DNA of 64,000 nucleotides from Bacteroides clarus YIT 12056 (GCF_900129655.1 NZ_FQWK01000003.1:186001-250000); one strand, 5' to 3'. Shown: positions 53,016-63,305, counted from the stretch's first letter. Numbers and translations are program-made. Notes: generated from the sequence alone by a model not told the origin.

Positions 53016-55322
53016 ATGAAACATTTCATCATAACATCAGCCGTTTGTCTTGCTATGGTTTCATTTTCCGCATCAATCATGGCGCAGCAAATCTCCATCG
53101 TGTCCGGCAAAGTGCTGAACCTGCCCGAAGGCGAAAAGAAACCGAGGCCTTTCCCCATGGGCGAAACCGTACGTATCTTCGCTTTCAACACCGTAGCCTC
53201 CGCGCGCGATGCTCTGAAAGCGCTCGAAACCGGCGGTGGCGGGACACTGCTCTTCGATGCCGACGCCGTGGCAGGCGCCGACGGGTACTACGAAATACGC
53301 GTGGCGGAAAACGGCGCGCTTATCTTTAACGTACAAATGAAGAACGAACTGCGCGAGGTAAACTACAAGCAGGAGATTAATGCCAACATCGACGGCGGCA
53401 TCGCCCTTGAGGAAGTGGAAGTCGTGGCTGAGAACCCGAATCCGCAGCCCCGCCCCGTAGCCGGGAAAATAGTGGGAAACAAGCTGATTGTAAACAACTC
53501 GGTAGCTATTCCCAGCAATTACGGCGCTCCCAACCGCCGGCTCATCATGCAGCCTTACATCATGGACTGTACCACCGAAGAGGTGGTGAGCTACATGGAC
53601 CCCACCGTCATGGATGGCCCCGAATACGGACTGACGCAAGACCGCCGCATGGCCTACGACATAAAGAACGACAAACTGGCGCCCTTCATCAATACCCGCC
53701 GCCAGCTGGATGCCACGCGCTTCAATCTGGACATTAACGACTCAGTGCCCGTGCCCGACCCCAGACGCATTTACAGCGTATTGTCCAAAGTTATTATAGC
53801 CGATTATACCCACTCCACTTACGAAGCGGAATGGAAAATGACTACCTGCAAAATAAAACGCCCTTTGCAGTTTCTGGAGTTCTCATTCCCCGATTTCGAA
53901 TTAGACCCCGATAAATACAAAGAAACGCCCCGACGCGAACGCCGGAATACGGCGGGCAATATCTCGCTGACATTCCTCGTAGGCAAGGCCGAACTGGATC
54001 CGGCGGACTCTGCCAACGTGGTGCAGATGAATAAATTGCAGGAAGACCTGATGGGCATCGTCAACGGCGAGGGCACCACGCTGAAAGAATTTAAGATTAC
54101 CGGCGTATCGTCTCCCGAAGGACGCTATGCCGGCAATCTGGCGCTCGCCAAACAACGAACGGCTTTCGCTCTCCAAAAAATCACTTCGGTAATACCTGCC
54201 GCCAAATGGAGCCGGGTGTATAAGCATCCCACGGAAACGCGTGTCGCCACCTGGAATGAGGTAGCCTGCTTGCTGGAGCGGGACAGCCTCACCGCGGAAG
54301 CGCGGGAGATAAGGGAAATCACCGGGAAATACAAGAACCCCGATGCGCAATTTGCCGCCGTATCACGCCTGCCCTATTACTCCACCGTCATTAAAGAGCG
54401 GCTACCCAAGCTACGTACCGTACAGTACGAATACAAACATGAAATATTCCGTGAGCTGAACCCGGACGAAATATTGGACAAATACTTGCACGACCCGCAA
54501 TATGCCGACGGCAAGAAGTCATTCACACGCTACGAGTACTGGCATTTGTTCCAAATGATAAAAGAGCCGAAAGAAGCGGAAAAGCTCTATCGGCGCGCTT
54601 ACAGGGAGACAATGGCATACGACGCGAAAGGGAAAGAAAAGCCGTGGATTCTGGCGGCCAACAACCTTGCCATAGCGCTGTTGCGCAGGGATACTTTCGA
54701 TGTAGAGATACTGAAACCCCTGATTGACCTCAAACGAAAAGTGAACATGGTGGATTCGTTCAACGACGGCATCAGCATAACGAAGACCGAAGTAAACCCC
54801 GAAACAATCGTCGCCAACCAGCTCGCGATGTACATACGCGCCTATAACTTTGAAGAGGCCAGCATCCTTGCCGACAAGCTTCCCGACACCGAGCGTTTCC
54901 AGATGATAAAGGCGTTTGCCAACTGTCTGGGCGGCTACTACGACTACCGGGGCGCAGCCACCGTGAAAGAGGGTGAGGAACGCAAAAAGGTATTCAAAGC
55001 AGTGAAAGAGTCGTCACCGCTCAATAATATCGTAATGTGCATGGCCATGGAAACGGACAATTACAATAAAGAAGCGGAGAAAGCATTGGACGCGCTGCCC
55101 GAAACGGCCATGACAAAGTACATGAAGCTGGTGATTTACATCCGGGAAAAGAAACTGTATGAATGGAGCTACGATAACGCCCTGGATTTTGATGAAGCCT
55201 GCAAGAAACTGGAAGAAATCGTCAAACTGGATGAGAAATACTACAAAATAGCCGTTAATGACGGCGAAATCAGTAAAGAGTTTATGGAATATTACGACCA
55301 GGGTGACTGGAAACTTTATTAA
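53016..55322 (+). CDS. Secreted protein with OmpA-like domain and helical repeats
   Basis: A 768-aa protein with signal peptide (cut near IMAQ, residue 24). Residues 25-290 are beta-rich and unrecognised. Residues 315-395 resemble an OmpA C-terminal peptidoglycan-binding domain (ISLTFLVGKAELD, then ITGVSSPEGRYAGNLALAKQRT). Residues 400-768 are helical and probably TPR-like. Lies 12 bp after the DUF3575 gene. It may link the fimbrial or barrel proteins of the operon to the cell wall. I know similar genes beside Bacteroidota fimbrial operons but no established function. Confidence 0.68.
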   Translation: MKHFIITSAVCLAMVSFSASIMAQQISIVSGKVLNLPEGEKKPRPFPMGETVRIFAFNTVASARDALKALETGGGGTLLFDADAVAGADGYYEIRVAENGALIFNVQMKNELREVNYKQEINANIDGGIALEEVEVVAENPNPQPRPVAGKIVGNKLIVNNSVAIPSNYGAPNRRLIMQPYIMDCTTEEVVSYMDPTVMDGPEYGLTQDRRMAYDIKNDKLAPFINTRRQLDATRFNLDINDSVPVPDPRRIYSVLSKVIIADYTHSTYEAEWKMTTCKIKRPLQFLEFSFPDFELDPDKYKETPRRERRNTAGNISLTFLVGKAELDPADSANVVQMNKLQEDLMGIVNGEGTTLKEFKITGVSSPEGRYAGNLALAKQRTAFALQKITSVIPAAKWSRVYKHPTETRVATWNEVACLLERDSLTAEAREIREITGKYKNPDAQFAAVSRLPYYSTVIKERLPKLRTVQYEYKHEIFRELNPDEILDKYLHDPQYADGKKSFTRYEYWHLFQMIKEPKEAEKLYRRAYRETMAYDAKGKEKPWILAANNLAIALLRRDTFDVEILKPLIDLKRKVNMVDSFNDGISITKTEVNPETIVANQLAMYIRAYNFEEASILADKLPDTERFQMIKAFANCLGGYYDYRGAATVKEGEERKKVFKAVKESSPLNNIVMCMAMETDNYNKEAEKALDALPETAMTKYMKLVIYIREKKLYEWSYDNALDFDEACKKLEEIVKLDEKYYKIAVNDGEISKEFMEYYDQGDWKLY

Positions 55323-55347
55323 ACGGATATAGAGAGAGCTGAAAACC

Positions 55348-57219
55348 ATGAAGAAGCTACCGATAATATTGATTGTATTGAGCATAACGATACCCGCCGC
55401 CTTTGCCCAGCAGCAAGGCAGCGACAATTCTCCCCGAACAGCGCATCCTAAAGATACGGTCAGCACAGGATTCGACGCTACCCGGCAGATGTTCCAAAAA
55501 CGTTACCAGCATCCGGACGCCGTTCCCTTCGATACGTTATGGAAGAACAATGTGTATATCTCCTTATTCGGCGGTATGGATAAAATGATTCCGCGCGGAA
55601 ACACGGATTTCAATACAGGCCCTGCGGGCGGTATTGCCGCCAGCTGGCAGTTCGCTCCCGCGCATGCCCTGCGGGCTTCATTGCTCGCCGGCAACTTTTC
55701 CCGCAAAATAGATAACGAAACCTTAATGCGCTTCGGGTTGCAAGCGGACTATCTGTTAAACGTATCGTCCTACGTCAACGGCTATAATCCCGGACGTATC
55801 TTCGAGTTCCTGACCGTAGCGGGAGTCGGTTATCAACTGTCCTCGCTGGCCGGCAGGACGGAGCATGTGGCCGACCTGCACTTAGGTTTTCAGTTGAAGC
55901 TGCACCCTACCGCGCATGTGGACTTTTATCTGGAACCGCGCTTCACCATTATGAGTGACGGCATAGACCACTCTTTTCAAAAGAACTGGCATAAATACGA
56001 TATGACCTACGGCGCGACAGTGGGCATGAACTACCGCCTGAAAGCATGGAAGCCTTTCGGCAAAATACGCATATTGGAAGGAAACCGCTTTTTGGACAAT
56101 ACCTTTGTCAGCGTTGCCGCAGGCGGACAGTTACAAGCTTCCCGCCTGACAAGCGAAATAGGATTGGTGAACTCCGTCGGGCCGCACATCAGCCTGTCCG
56201 CCGGCAAATGGCTGATACCCGCATTCGGCTTGCGACTATCGGCATTCAAATCCTCCGATACCTGGCACAAAAAAGTAACCGCTTCTTCGGCAAATTCCGC
56301 CGGTGAAGAATTCTATGAGATGTCCGCATACGCGGGGGGACGTCTGGAAGGTATGCTGGACGCCACGTATTTCTTTAACGGCCGGCAGATGAATCCCAAG
56401 TTTTCCGTCAATGTACTGGCCGGCGGTGAGTTGGGATATATCTTGAAGGAGAACGGTTATCGCCCCGCGAAAGGCGGATATACGGGCTTTACAGGTGGGG
56501 TGCAACTTAAATACAAGCTCTTTGGGGATGTCTCTTTGTTTGTGGAACCACGTACCAGCCTGGCATCGTATTCATTAAAGACCAGCGAAAAAGAAGAAGG
56601 AAGATATGTGGCCAAAAAGTTCACAGACAATCTGTACAGTATCAATGTAGGTATCGAGATACGGCGTGCCGACGAGGAGAACCGTATGGCACGCTCTTTG
56701 AACCGGGAACTGTTTCGACCTTCTTTCTTCGTGAGCGGCGCAATAGGTTTCTCCACTCCCATACAGATGAAGCGGTATGAACTGAAACGCTACTTTGACT
56801 ATCAGGCCATGATAAACGCGGGACGCATCTTTACTCCGCTATCGTCGCTCCGCTTAGGAGCGGACTACACGCCTCTTTCCACAGACCTGAAAGGGGAAAA
56901 CGTGAAATATGATATGGCAAGCGGAAGCCTTGACTATATGCTGAATCTTACCAACCTGATGACAGGATACGACCCTGAACGCAAATACGACATACAGCTA
57001 TTTGCCGGAGTAGTGGCATCCGTGCGGATGCAGCATGAAAGCCGTTTCTTTATCGGTGGAGAAGCGGGACTGCACACCTCTTATCGAGTGAGCCGCCGCT
57101 TCAAAGTATTCCTCGAACCCAAAATCCGCATTTACGGAAAGGAACTGTTGATGCAGGATAACGTGCAGGGAAGCGACATCATGATGTCGCTAAATGCCGG
57201 CACAAGCTTTTCTTTCTAA
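55348..57219 (+). CDS. Outer-membrane beta-barrel protein with internal duplication
   Basis: A 623-aa protein with signal peptide (cut after AFAQ). It consists of successive barrel-like blocks: SSYVNGYNPGRIFEFLTVAGV near residue 140 recurs as NLMTGYDPERKYDIQLFAGV near 533, and each is followed by a strand pair containing VDFYLEPRFTI or FKVFLEPKIRI. The N-terminal half alone resembles one barrel, so the protein looks like a fused duplicate. Last gene of the operon, 25 bp after the OmpA-like gene; may form a pore or platform with it. Function unknown. Confidence 0.68.
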   Translation: MKKLPIILIVLSITIPAAFAQQQGSDNSPRTAHPKDTVSTGFDATRQMFQKRYQHPDAVPFDTLWKNNVYISLFGGMDKMIPRGNTDFNTGPAGGIAASWQFAPAHALRASLLAGNFSRKIDNETLMRFGLQADYLLNVSSYVNGYNPGRIFEFLTVAGVGYQLSSLAGRTEHVADLHLGFQLKLHPTAHVDFYLEPRFTIMSDGIDHSFQKNWHKYDMTYGATVGMNYRLKAWKPFGKIRILEGNRFLDNTFVSVAAGGQLQASRLTSEIGLVNSVGPHISLSAGKWLIPAFGLRLSAFKSSDTWHKKVTASSANSAGEEFYEMSAYAGGRLEGMLDATYFFNGRQMNPKFSVNVLAGGELGYILKENGYRPAKGGYTGFTGGVQLKYKLFGDVSLFVEPRTSLASYSLKTSEKEEGRYVAKKFTDNLYSINVGIEIRRADEENRMARSLNRELFRPSFFVSGAIGFSTPIQMKRYELKRYFDYQAMINAGRIFTPLSSLRLGADYTPLSTDLKGENVKYDMASGSLDYMLNLTNLMTGYDPERKYDIQLFAGVVASVRMQHESRFFIGGEAGLHTSYRVSRRFKVFLEPKIRIYGKELLMQDNVQGSDIMMSLNAGTSFSF

Positions 57220-57239
57220 AACCGGAAGCCGGAAGAAAG

Positions 57240-57773
57240 CTATTTCAGAAGTTCATCAATCTTCCTGACCAGAGAGGAGAACTCCTCAGGATTGTAAAGA
57301 CGGGTAAGCATCACGATGCGCCCTTCTTTATCAATCAGCACATTACGGGTGATACCAGCCTGACGTAACGCATATTTGGCAAAAATATCAGCGCCCGGAT
57401 CCAGTCCCAAGGGATAGGTAACACCCGTGGACTTGCCAAAAGCGATGACTTTATTCAACGGTTCGTCACGGTCGATCCCCATTAACATGAAGTCCGGATC
57501 GGACTTATGCTTCTGCCATATATCTTTTTCGATAAAAGGCATTTCTTTACGGCATACGCCGCACCAACTGGCAGTGAATTGCAACATCACCACCTTGCCA
57601 CGGAAATCGGAAAGTTTAACGGTTTTGCCGTCCGTCAGCGTTACGGTAAAATCGGGAGCCGTCTGCCCCACTTTCACAATATAACCGGTACTGTCCGCTT
57701 TTGCTTCCTGTGCCACAGCCGCTATGCCGCATAATGCAAACAGGCCGAGCAGCCATAATCTGAGTTGCTTCAT
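57240..57773 (-). CDS. TlpA-family thiol-disulfide oxidoreductase
   Basis: A 177-aa exported thioredoxin-fold protein (signal peptide to about residue 23, AVAQ). The active site is FTASWCGVCRKEMPF (Cys71, Cys74), and the sequence follows the AhpC-TSA/TlpA plan with VGQTAPDFTVTLTDGKTV. Expected to reduce periplasmic disulfides or take part in cytochrome maturation. Single gene, convergent with the fimbrial operon; its stop is 20 bp from the barrel gene's stop. Confidence 0.9.
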   Translation of the reverse strand: MKQLRLWLLGLFALCGIAAVAQEAKADSTGYIVKVGQTAPDFTVTLTDGKTVKLSDFRGKVVMLQFTASWCGVCRKEMPFIEKDIWQKHKSDPDFMLMGIDRDEPLNKVIAFGKSTGVTYPLGLDPGADIFAKYALRQAGITRNVLIDKEGRIVMLTRLYNPEEFSSLVRKIDELLK

Positions 57774-57916
57774 CTTCTTCGCTTTTTAAGTATTCATAAA
57801 CAAATTTCCTGTCGCAAAAGAAGCTAATTAGCCATAAGAAAACAAATAGAGCATAAACTCTTTGCGAATATTTAACGCAGGCTGCTCCGGAACCTTATGC
57901 TCCGGAGCGCCATCCT

Positions 57917-59350
57917 TTAAATATTAGGTTTGATATCCAACTTCACAGGCTTAATCATGTTTTCCGGCTTCAGGATGGTATCCAAATCCTCTTTGGAAAG
58001 TATGTTGTGTTCCAATACCAGTTCATAAACGCCTTTTCCCGTTTCGAGGGCTTCTTTGGCTATCTTGGTGGAGTTCTTATAACCGATAACCGGATTCAGC
58101 GCGGTCACCACGCCGATACTATCGTGTACATAGCTGCGGCATACTTCCTCGTTAGCGGTGATTCCGTCGATACAGAGAGTACGCAAGGTATCGAATCCGT
58201 TCATCAGCAAATCAGCCGACTCAAAGCAACATTGCGCCATAACAGGCTCCATCGCATTCAGTTCCATCTGCGCGGCTTCACCGCTCATGGCTACACAAAG
58301 GTCATTGCCTATTACTTTGTAATCTATCTGGTTCATCACTTCGGGGATAACGGGGTTTACCTTGCCCGGCATTATAGAGGAACCCGGCTGCATGGCAGGA
58401 AGATTGATTTCTCCCAGTCCGCAACGCGGCCCGGATGCGAGCAGACGAAGGTCGTTGCATATCTTGTTCATCTTCACCGCCACTCTCCGCATCGCCGAAG
58501 AATAACCTACAAGACAAGAAGTATCCGAAGTAGCCCCCACCAAATCAGCGGATAGCTTAACTTCCCATCCGGTAATCTTCCGCAAAGCCTTTACACACCG
58601 CTCCGCATATTCCGGCTCTGCCGTAATGCCCGTACCGATGGCGGTAGCTCCCATATTGACAGTGAGGAATTCTTCTGCCGCAAAGTTCAGGTTCTTTATC
58701 TCATCGCGTAAGATACTGGCAAAGCCATTGAACGTTTGTCCGAGTGTCATAGGTACAGCGTCTTCCAACTGCGTACGTCCCATTTTAATGATATGCCTGA
58801 ACTCTTCTGCCTTGCGCTGGAACGCATCGATTAACTCCTCAAAGTGTTTCACCAGCTTGAGATGTGTATAGTACATTCCTATATGTATAGCGGTAGGATA
58901 AGCGTCATTGGTAGACTGTGAGCGATTGACGTGGTCGTTCGGCGAACAATATTGATATTCACCGCGTTTATGCCCCAGGATTTCAAGAGCGCGATTGGCG
59001 ATTACCTCATTGGCGTTCATGTTGGTAGTGGTTCCGGCTCCGCCCTGAATCATATCTACCGGGAACTGTTCATGATGCTTGCCTTCAAGTATTTCCTTAC
59101 AAGCTTCAAGAATAGCATCCGCCTGTTGTTCGGTAAGCAAGCCAAGCTCGAAGTTGGCAACAGCCGCTCCCATTTTAGTGATAGCAAGAGCATTGATGAA
59201 CAAAGGGTATTCATTCAGATGAAATTTACTGATACGAAAGTTTTCGATACCTCTGAGGGTTTGTACTCCATACATGGCAGTTTCCGGTATTTCACGGCTG
59301 CCGATCAAATCACTTTCTGTGCGAGTTTTTTTTGATAGTTCTTCTTTCAT
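57917..59350 (-). CDS. aspA: Aspartate ammonia-lyase (aspartase)
   Basis: Converts L-aspartate to fumarate and ammonia. The 477-aa protein shows the fumarase/aspartase superfamily signature GSSIMPGKVNPVIPE with the catalytic Ser on the flexible loop, plus AGTTTNMNANEVIANRALE and VNRSQSTNDAYPTA. Divergent from dcuB-ansB, so aspartate made by asparaginase can be turned to fumarate, which serves as electron acceptor. Fumarase C is excluded by overall similarity to AspA and by the context. Confidence 0.95.
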   Translation of the reverse strand: MKEELSKKTRTESDLIGSREIPETAMYGVQTLRGIENFRISKFHLNEYPLFINALAITKMGAAVANFELGLLTEQQADAILEACKEILEGKHHEQFPVDMIQGGAGTTTNMNANEVIANRALEILGHKRGEYQYCSPNDHVNRSQSTNDAYPTAIHIGMYYTHLKLVKHFEELIDAFQRKAEEFRHIIKMGRTQLEDAVPMTLGQTFNGFASILRDEIKNLNFAAEEFLTVNMGATAIGTGITAEPEYAERCVKALRKITGWEVKLSADLVGATSDTSCLVGYSSAMRRVAVKMNKICNDLRLLASGPRCGLGEINLPAMQPGSSIMPGKVNPVIPEVMNQIDYKVIGNDLCVAMSGEAAQMELNAMEPVMAQCCFESADLLMNGFDTLRTLCIDGITANEEVCRSYVHDSIGVVTALNPVIGYKNSTKIAKEALETGKGVYELVLEHNILSKEDLDTILKPENMIKPVKLDIKPNI

Positions 59351-59688
59351 AATATATATTTATTAACCATTTCTATAAGCGGTTACCAAAGAATAACCAA
59401 AGATAGCATAAAATGTTTTGTAAATGCTATGCCTTATTATTAAGTTAACAAACTTTAATCACAAGTGAATATCACACATAATTCTATACTTAATATGACA
59501 AATTGTAAACCATAAGAATAAATCAGAAGTTTATCCATGTTTGGTTAATATATGTTTTATTTAGAAAATATAAAGTAATACAGGCAACACATTTACCCCC
59601 TTTTCTTGTTATATAAAAGATATTTTCAGAAATTAGCCAATATTAAAGAAACGGAACAGCCTTTATTTAATTTTTAAATAACAAGTAT
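59351..59688. other. Divergent control region between aspA and dcuB
   Basis: 338 bp of AT-rich DNA. A minus-strand TATCTTTG (59398-59405, 48 bp ahead of aspA) fits the -7 box. Immediately beside it is a dyad ATAGCAT (59403-59409) / ATGCTAT (59424-59430) that could be an operator. No clear dcuB promoter and no gene is visible in the rest. Confidence 0.5.
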
Positions 59689-60999
59689 ATGATCTTACAA
59701 TTATTATTTGTACTGACCGCTATTATCATAGGTGCGCGTTTAGGCGGCATAGGTCTTGGAGTAATGGGCGGTGTAGGCTTAGGTATATTGACTTTTGTAT
59801 TTGGCTTACAACCTACCGCGCCACCAATCGACGTAATGTTGATGATTGCCGCCGTTATTTCCGCGGCTTCCTGTATGCAAGCGGCCGGCGGACTTGACTA
59901 TATGGTAAAATTGGCGGAAAAGCTGCTACGCAAAAATCCGTCACAGGTTACTATCCTCAGTCCTATCGTAACTTATTTATTTACTTTCGTAGCAGGAACA
60001 GGACACGTTGCTTACTCTGTCCTTCCCGTCATAGCCGAAGTTGCGACAGAAACCAAAATCAGACCCGAGCGTCCGTTGGGTATTGCGGTTATCGCTTCAC
60101 AGCAAGCCATCACGGCAAGTCCTATTTCGGCAGCCACGGTGGCACTGCTTGGCCTGCTCGCCGGATTCGACATCACTTTATTCGATATACTCAAAATAAC
60201 GATTCCTGCGACGATTCTCGGCGTGCTGGTAGGAGCATTGTGCTCCATGCGTGTGGGAAAAGAACTGATTGACGACCCTGAGTATCAAAAACGCATGGCA
60301 GAGGGATACTTCGATGGCAGAAAGGTGAAGATTGATGACGTAAAAAACAAACGCCACGCCATGATTTCGGTACTTATATTCATCCTCGCTACCGCATTCA
60401 TTGTTCTTTTCGGTTCGTTTGAGGGTATGCGCCCTTCTTTCCTGATTGATGGAAAAACAGTCACTTTAGGCATGTCAGCCATTATCGAAATCATCATGCT
60501 TACGGCAGCCGCCCTTATTCTGTTGGTTACCAAAACCGACGGAATAAAAGCGACACAGGGTTCTGTTTTTCCCGCCGGAATGCAGGCCGTAATCGCTATT
60601 TTCGGTATTGCCTGGATGGGCGATACTTTCTTGAATGGCAATATGGCGCAACTGACCGCCTCTATTGAAGGAATCGTGCGCCAGATGCCCTGGTTGTTCG
60701 GTATCGCTTTATTCGTTATGTCCATCTTGTTGTACAGCCAGGCAGCCACGGTACGCGCTTTAGTACCGCTGGGCATCGCTTTGGGCATATCGCCATATAT
60801 GCTGATAGCCATGTTCCCTGCCGTAAACGGATATTTCTTCATACCGAACTATCCTACCGTAGTCGCGGCTATCAACTTTGACCGCACAGGAACAACACGC
60901 ATCGGCAAGTATATACTTAATCACTCCTTTATGATGCCCGGTATTGTCTCTACGGTAGTTGCCATAGCGCTGGGATTGTTATTCATACAAATATTCTGA
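59689..60999 (+). CDS. dcuB: Anaerobic C4-dicarboxylate transporter (Dcu family)
   Basis: A 436-aa inner-membrane protein with about ten to twelve hydrophobic helices, of the DcuA/DcuB family, which exchanges fumarate, aspartate or malate for succinate under anaerobic fumarate respiration. Family blocks include IIGARLGGIGLGVMGGVGLG, PSQVTILSPIVTYLFTFVAGTGH and ASQQAITASPISAATVALLGL. First gene of a plus-strand operon with ansB (44 bp) and a porin gene. DcuA is an equally good label. Confidence 0.9.
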   Translation: MILQLLFVLTAIIIGARLGGIGLGVMGGVGLGILTFVFGLQPTAPPIDVMLMIAAVISAASCMQAAGGLDYMVKLAEKLLRKNPSQVTILSPIVTYLFTFVAGTGHVAYSVLPVIAEVATETKIRPERPLGIAVIASQQAITASPISAATVALLGLLAGFDITLFDILKITIPATILGVLVGALCSMRVGKELIDDPEYQKRMAEGYFDGRKVKIDDVKNKRHAMISVLIFILATAFIVLFGSFEGMRPSFLIDGKTVTLGMSAIIEIIMLTAAALILLVTKTDGIKATQGSVFPAGMQAVIAIFGIAWMGDTFLNGNMAQLTASIEGIVRQMPWLFGIALFVMSILLYSQAATVRALVPLGIALGISPYMLIAMFPAVNGYFFIPNYPTVVAAINFDRTGTTRIGKYILNHSFMMPGIVSTVVAIALGLLFIQIF

Positions 61000-61043
61000 G
61001 ATATTATACTTCAACCTATTTTTTAATTTAAACAATGTAAGTT

Positions 61044-62105
61044 ATGAAAAAATTAGCAAGACTTAGTATGGTAGCCGTTATGCTACTGTTTTCTGCAGCA
61101 ATGGCTTTCGCTCAACAAAAGCCTAATATTCATATCCTTGCCACCGGTGGAACCATCGCCGGAACCGGAGCGTCTGCAACCGCCACCAACTATACTGCCG
61201 GACAGGTGGCTATCGGCACTTTGCTTGATGCCGTACCCGAACTGAAGAATATAGCTAACGTAACAGGTGAACAAATCGTCAAGATAGGCTCACAGGATAT
61301 GAACGATGATGTTTGGCTGATTCTTGCAAAGAAGATTAACCAGCTTTTGAAACGCTCCGATATTGACGGTATCGTCATTACTCACGGAACCGATACAATG
61401 GAAGAAACGGCATATTTCCTCAATCTGACGGTCAAGAGCGACAAACCGGTCGTTTTAGTCGGAGCAATGCGCCCATCCACCGCCATCAGCGCCGACGGAC
61501 CTCTCAACTTATACAATGCCGTTGTTGTGGCCGGAGCTAAAGAATCCAAAGGTAAAGGCGTTTTAGTGGCAATGAACGGAAGCGTACTTGGCGCCGCAAG
61601 TGTATTGAAGATGAATACCGTTGACGTACAAACATTCCAAGCTCCCAACGCAGGTGCACTCGGTTATGTTTTGAACGGTAAGGTTACCTATAATATGTCG
61701 TCCGTAAAGAAGCATACCACCCACTCCGTATTTGATGTTACCGATTTGAACTCACTTCCCAAAGTAGGAATCGTTTATAGCTATTCGAATATCGAAGCCG
61801 ATATGGTTACTCCGATGCTGAGCAACGGCTATAAGGGTATCATTCATGCAGGAGTAGGCAATGGAAACATCCATAAGAATATATTCCCCGTATTAATGGA
61901 TGCACGCAAGAAGGGTATTCTTGTTGTCCGTTCATCAAGAGTACCGACAGGTCCCACTTCTCTTGATGCGGAAGTAAACGATGCGCAGTATCAGTTTGTC
62001 GCATCACAGGAGTTAAATCCTCAGAAATCACGTGTTCTGCTAATGCTTGCATTGACCAAGACCAACGACTGGAAACAGATTCAAGAATACTTCAACGAAT
62101 ACTAA
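61044..62105 (+). CDS. ansB: Type II (periplasmic) L-asparaginase
   Basis: Hydrolyses asparagine to aspartate and ammonia in the periplasm. The 353-aa protein has a signal peptide (cut after AFA, residue 23); HILATGGTIAGTG holds the nucleophile Thr37, and VITHGTDTMEETAYFL the second Thr-Lys-Asp site region. It supplies aspartate to DcuB and AspA. 6 bp ahead of the porin gene. Confidence 0.95.
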   Translation: MKKLARLSMVAVMLLFSAAMAFAQQKPNIHILATGGTIAGTGASATATNYTAGQVAIGTLLDAVPELKNIANVTGEQIVKIGSQDMNDDVWLILAKKINQLLKRSDIDGIVITHGTDTMEETAYFLNLTVKSDKPVVLVGAMRPSTAISADGPLNLYNAVVVAGAKESKGKGVLVAMNGSVLGAASVLKMNTVDVQTFQAPNAGALGYVLNGKVTYNMSSVKKHTTHSVFDVTDLNSLPKVGIVYSYSNIEADMVTPMLSNGYKGIIHAGVGNGNIHKNIFPVLMDARKKGILVVRSSRVPTGPTSLDAEVNDAQYQFVASQELNPQKSRVLLMLALTKTNDWKQIQEYFNEY

Positions 62106-62111
62106 AAACAG

Positions 62112-63305
62112 ATGGACATGATAAAGAAACTAACATTTATACTCCTGATAGCGGGCTGCGCACAAGGCATGTACGCTCAGAACACGGAGAAGAGTGAGAA
62201 GTTCCTTGAGAATAAAACTCTGTTTGAAGAACTTACCAACGTAAAGAAAAAACAGGATAAGTTCAACTTATTTCTCAATATGCAAGGCAGTTTCGATGCA
62301 AACTTCCACGACGGCTTTGAAGAAGGGGCTTTCAAAATGAGGCAACTTCGCATTGAAGCCAAAGGAAACATCAACAACTGGCTTTCATATCGGTACAGAC
62401 AGCGTCTGAACCGTTCGAATGACAGCAGCGGAAACATCGACAATCTTCCTACCTCCATCGACATTGCCGGAATCGGTGTGAAACTCGGAAAAGGTTTTTC
62501 TATCTTTGCCGGTAAACAATGTGCCGCATACGGCGGTATTGAGTTCGACCTGAATCCTATCGAAATATACGAGTATAGCGATATGATTGAGAACATGAGC
62601 AACTTCATGACCGGTTTGAATATCGGATATGACATCAACTCCAACCAGCAGTTGAACCTGCAAATCCTGGACAGCCGTAATGGTTCTTTCAGCAAAACAT
62701 ACGGAGTTGAAACCGAAGATGGAGAGCTCCCTACAATAGAATCGGGCAAACTTCCGCTTGTGTATACCCTGAACTGGAACGGTAATTTCAATGACGTATT
62801 CAAAACACGTTGGTCTGCTTCCGTTATGAATGAGGCTAAAGACAGGAATATGTATTATTACGCATTCGGTAATGAATTAAACTTGAACAAGTTCAATATG
62901 TTTCTCGACTTCATGTATTCAAGAGAAAGTATTGACCGTAAAGGAATCATGACGGGAATTACAGGCAGCATGGAAGGTCACAACGCTTCCGATGCCGGGT
63001 ATTTTTCAATGGTAACCAAGTTGAACTATCGCTTCCTGCCCAAATGGAATGCTTTTGTAAAAGGAATGTACGAAACAGCATCTCTTACCAAGCAACAAGG
63101 AGATTTAGAGAAAGGCAAATACCGTACTGCATGGGGCTACTTTGCCGGTGTGGAGTTCTATCCCATGGATACAAACTTACACTTCTTCCTTACTTACGTA
63201 GGACGCTCCTATGATTTCACAGCTCGCGCCAAAGCGCTTGGACAAGAGAATTATTCCACCAACAGGGTATCGGTAGGATTCATCTATCAGTTACCGATGT
63301 TCTAA
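62112..63305 (+). CDS. Outer-membrane porin
   Basis: A 397-aa barrel protein with signal peptide (GMYAQ, residue 23 or so) and the terminal FIYQLPMF beta-signal. An N-terminal polar helix region (FLENKTLFEELTNVKKKQDK) precedes strands in the style of phosphate-selective porins O/P (GAFKMRQLRIEAKGNINNWLSYRYRQRLN). 6 bp after ansB, so it likely passes asparagine or dicarboxylates across the outer membrane, giving one operon for outer-membrane entry, hydrolysis and inner-membrane exchange. Substrate is inferred from the operon. Confidence 0.82.
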   Translation: MDMIKKLTFILLIAGCAQGMYAQNTEKSEKFLENKTLFEELTNVKKKQDKFNLFLNMQGSFDANFHDGFEEGAFKMRQLRIEAKGNINNWLSYRYRQRLNRSNDSSGNIDNLPTSIDIAGIGVKLGKGFSIFAGKQCAAYGGIEFDLNPIEIYEYSDMIENMSNFMTGLNIGYDINSNQQLNLQILDSRNGSFSKTYGVETEDGELPTIESGKLPLVYTLNWNGNFNDVFKTRWSASVMNEAKDRNMYYYAFGNELNLNKFNMFLDFMYSRESIDRKGIMTGITGSMEGHNASDAGYFSMVTKLNYRFLPKWNAFVKGMYETASLTKQQGDLEKGKYRTAWGYFAGVEFYPMDTNLHFFLTYVGRSYDFTARAKALGQENYSTNRVSVGFIYQLPMF

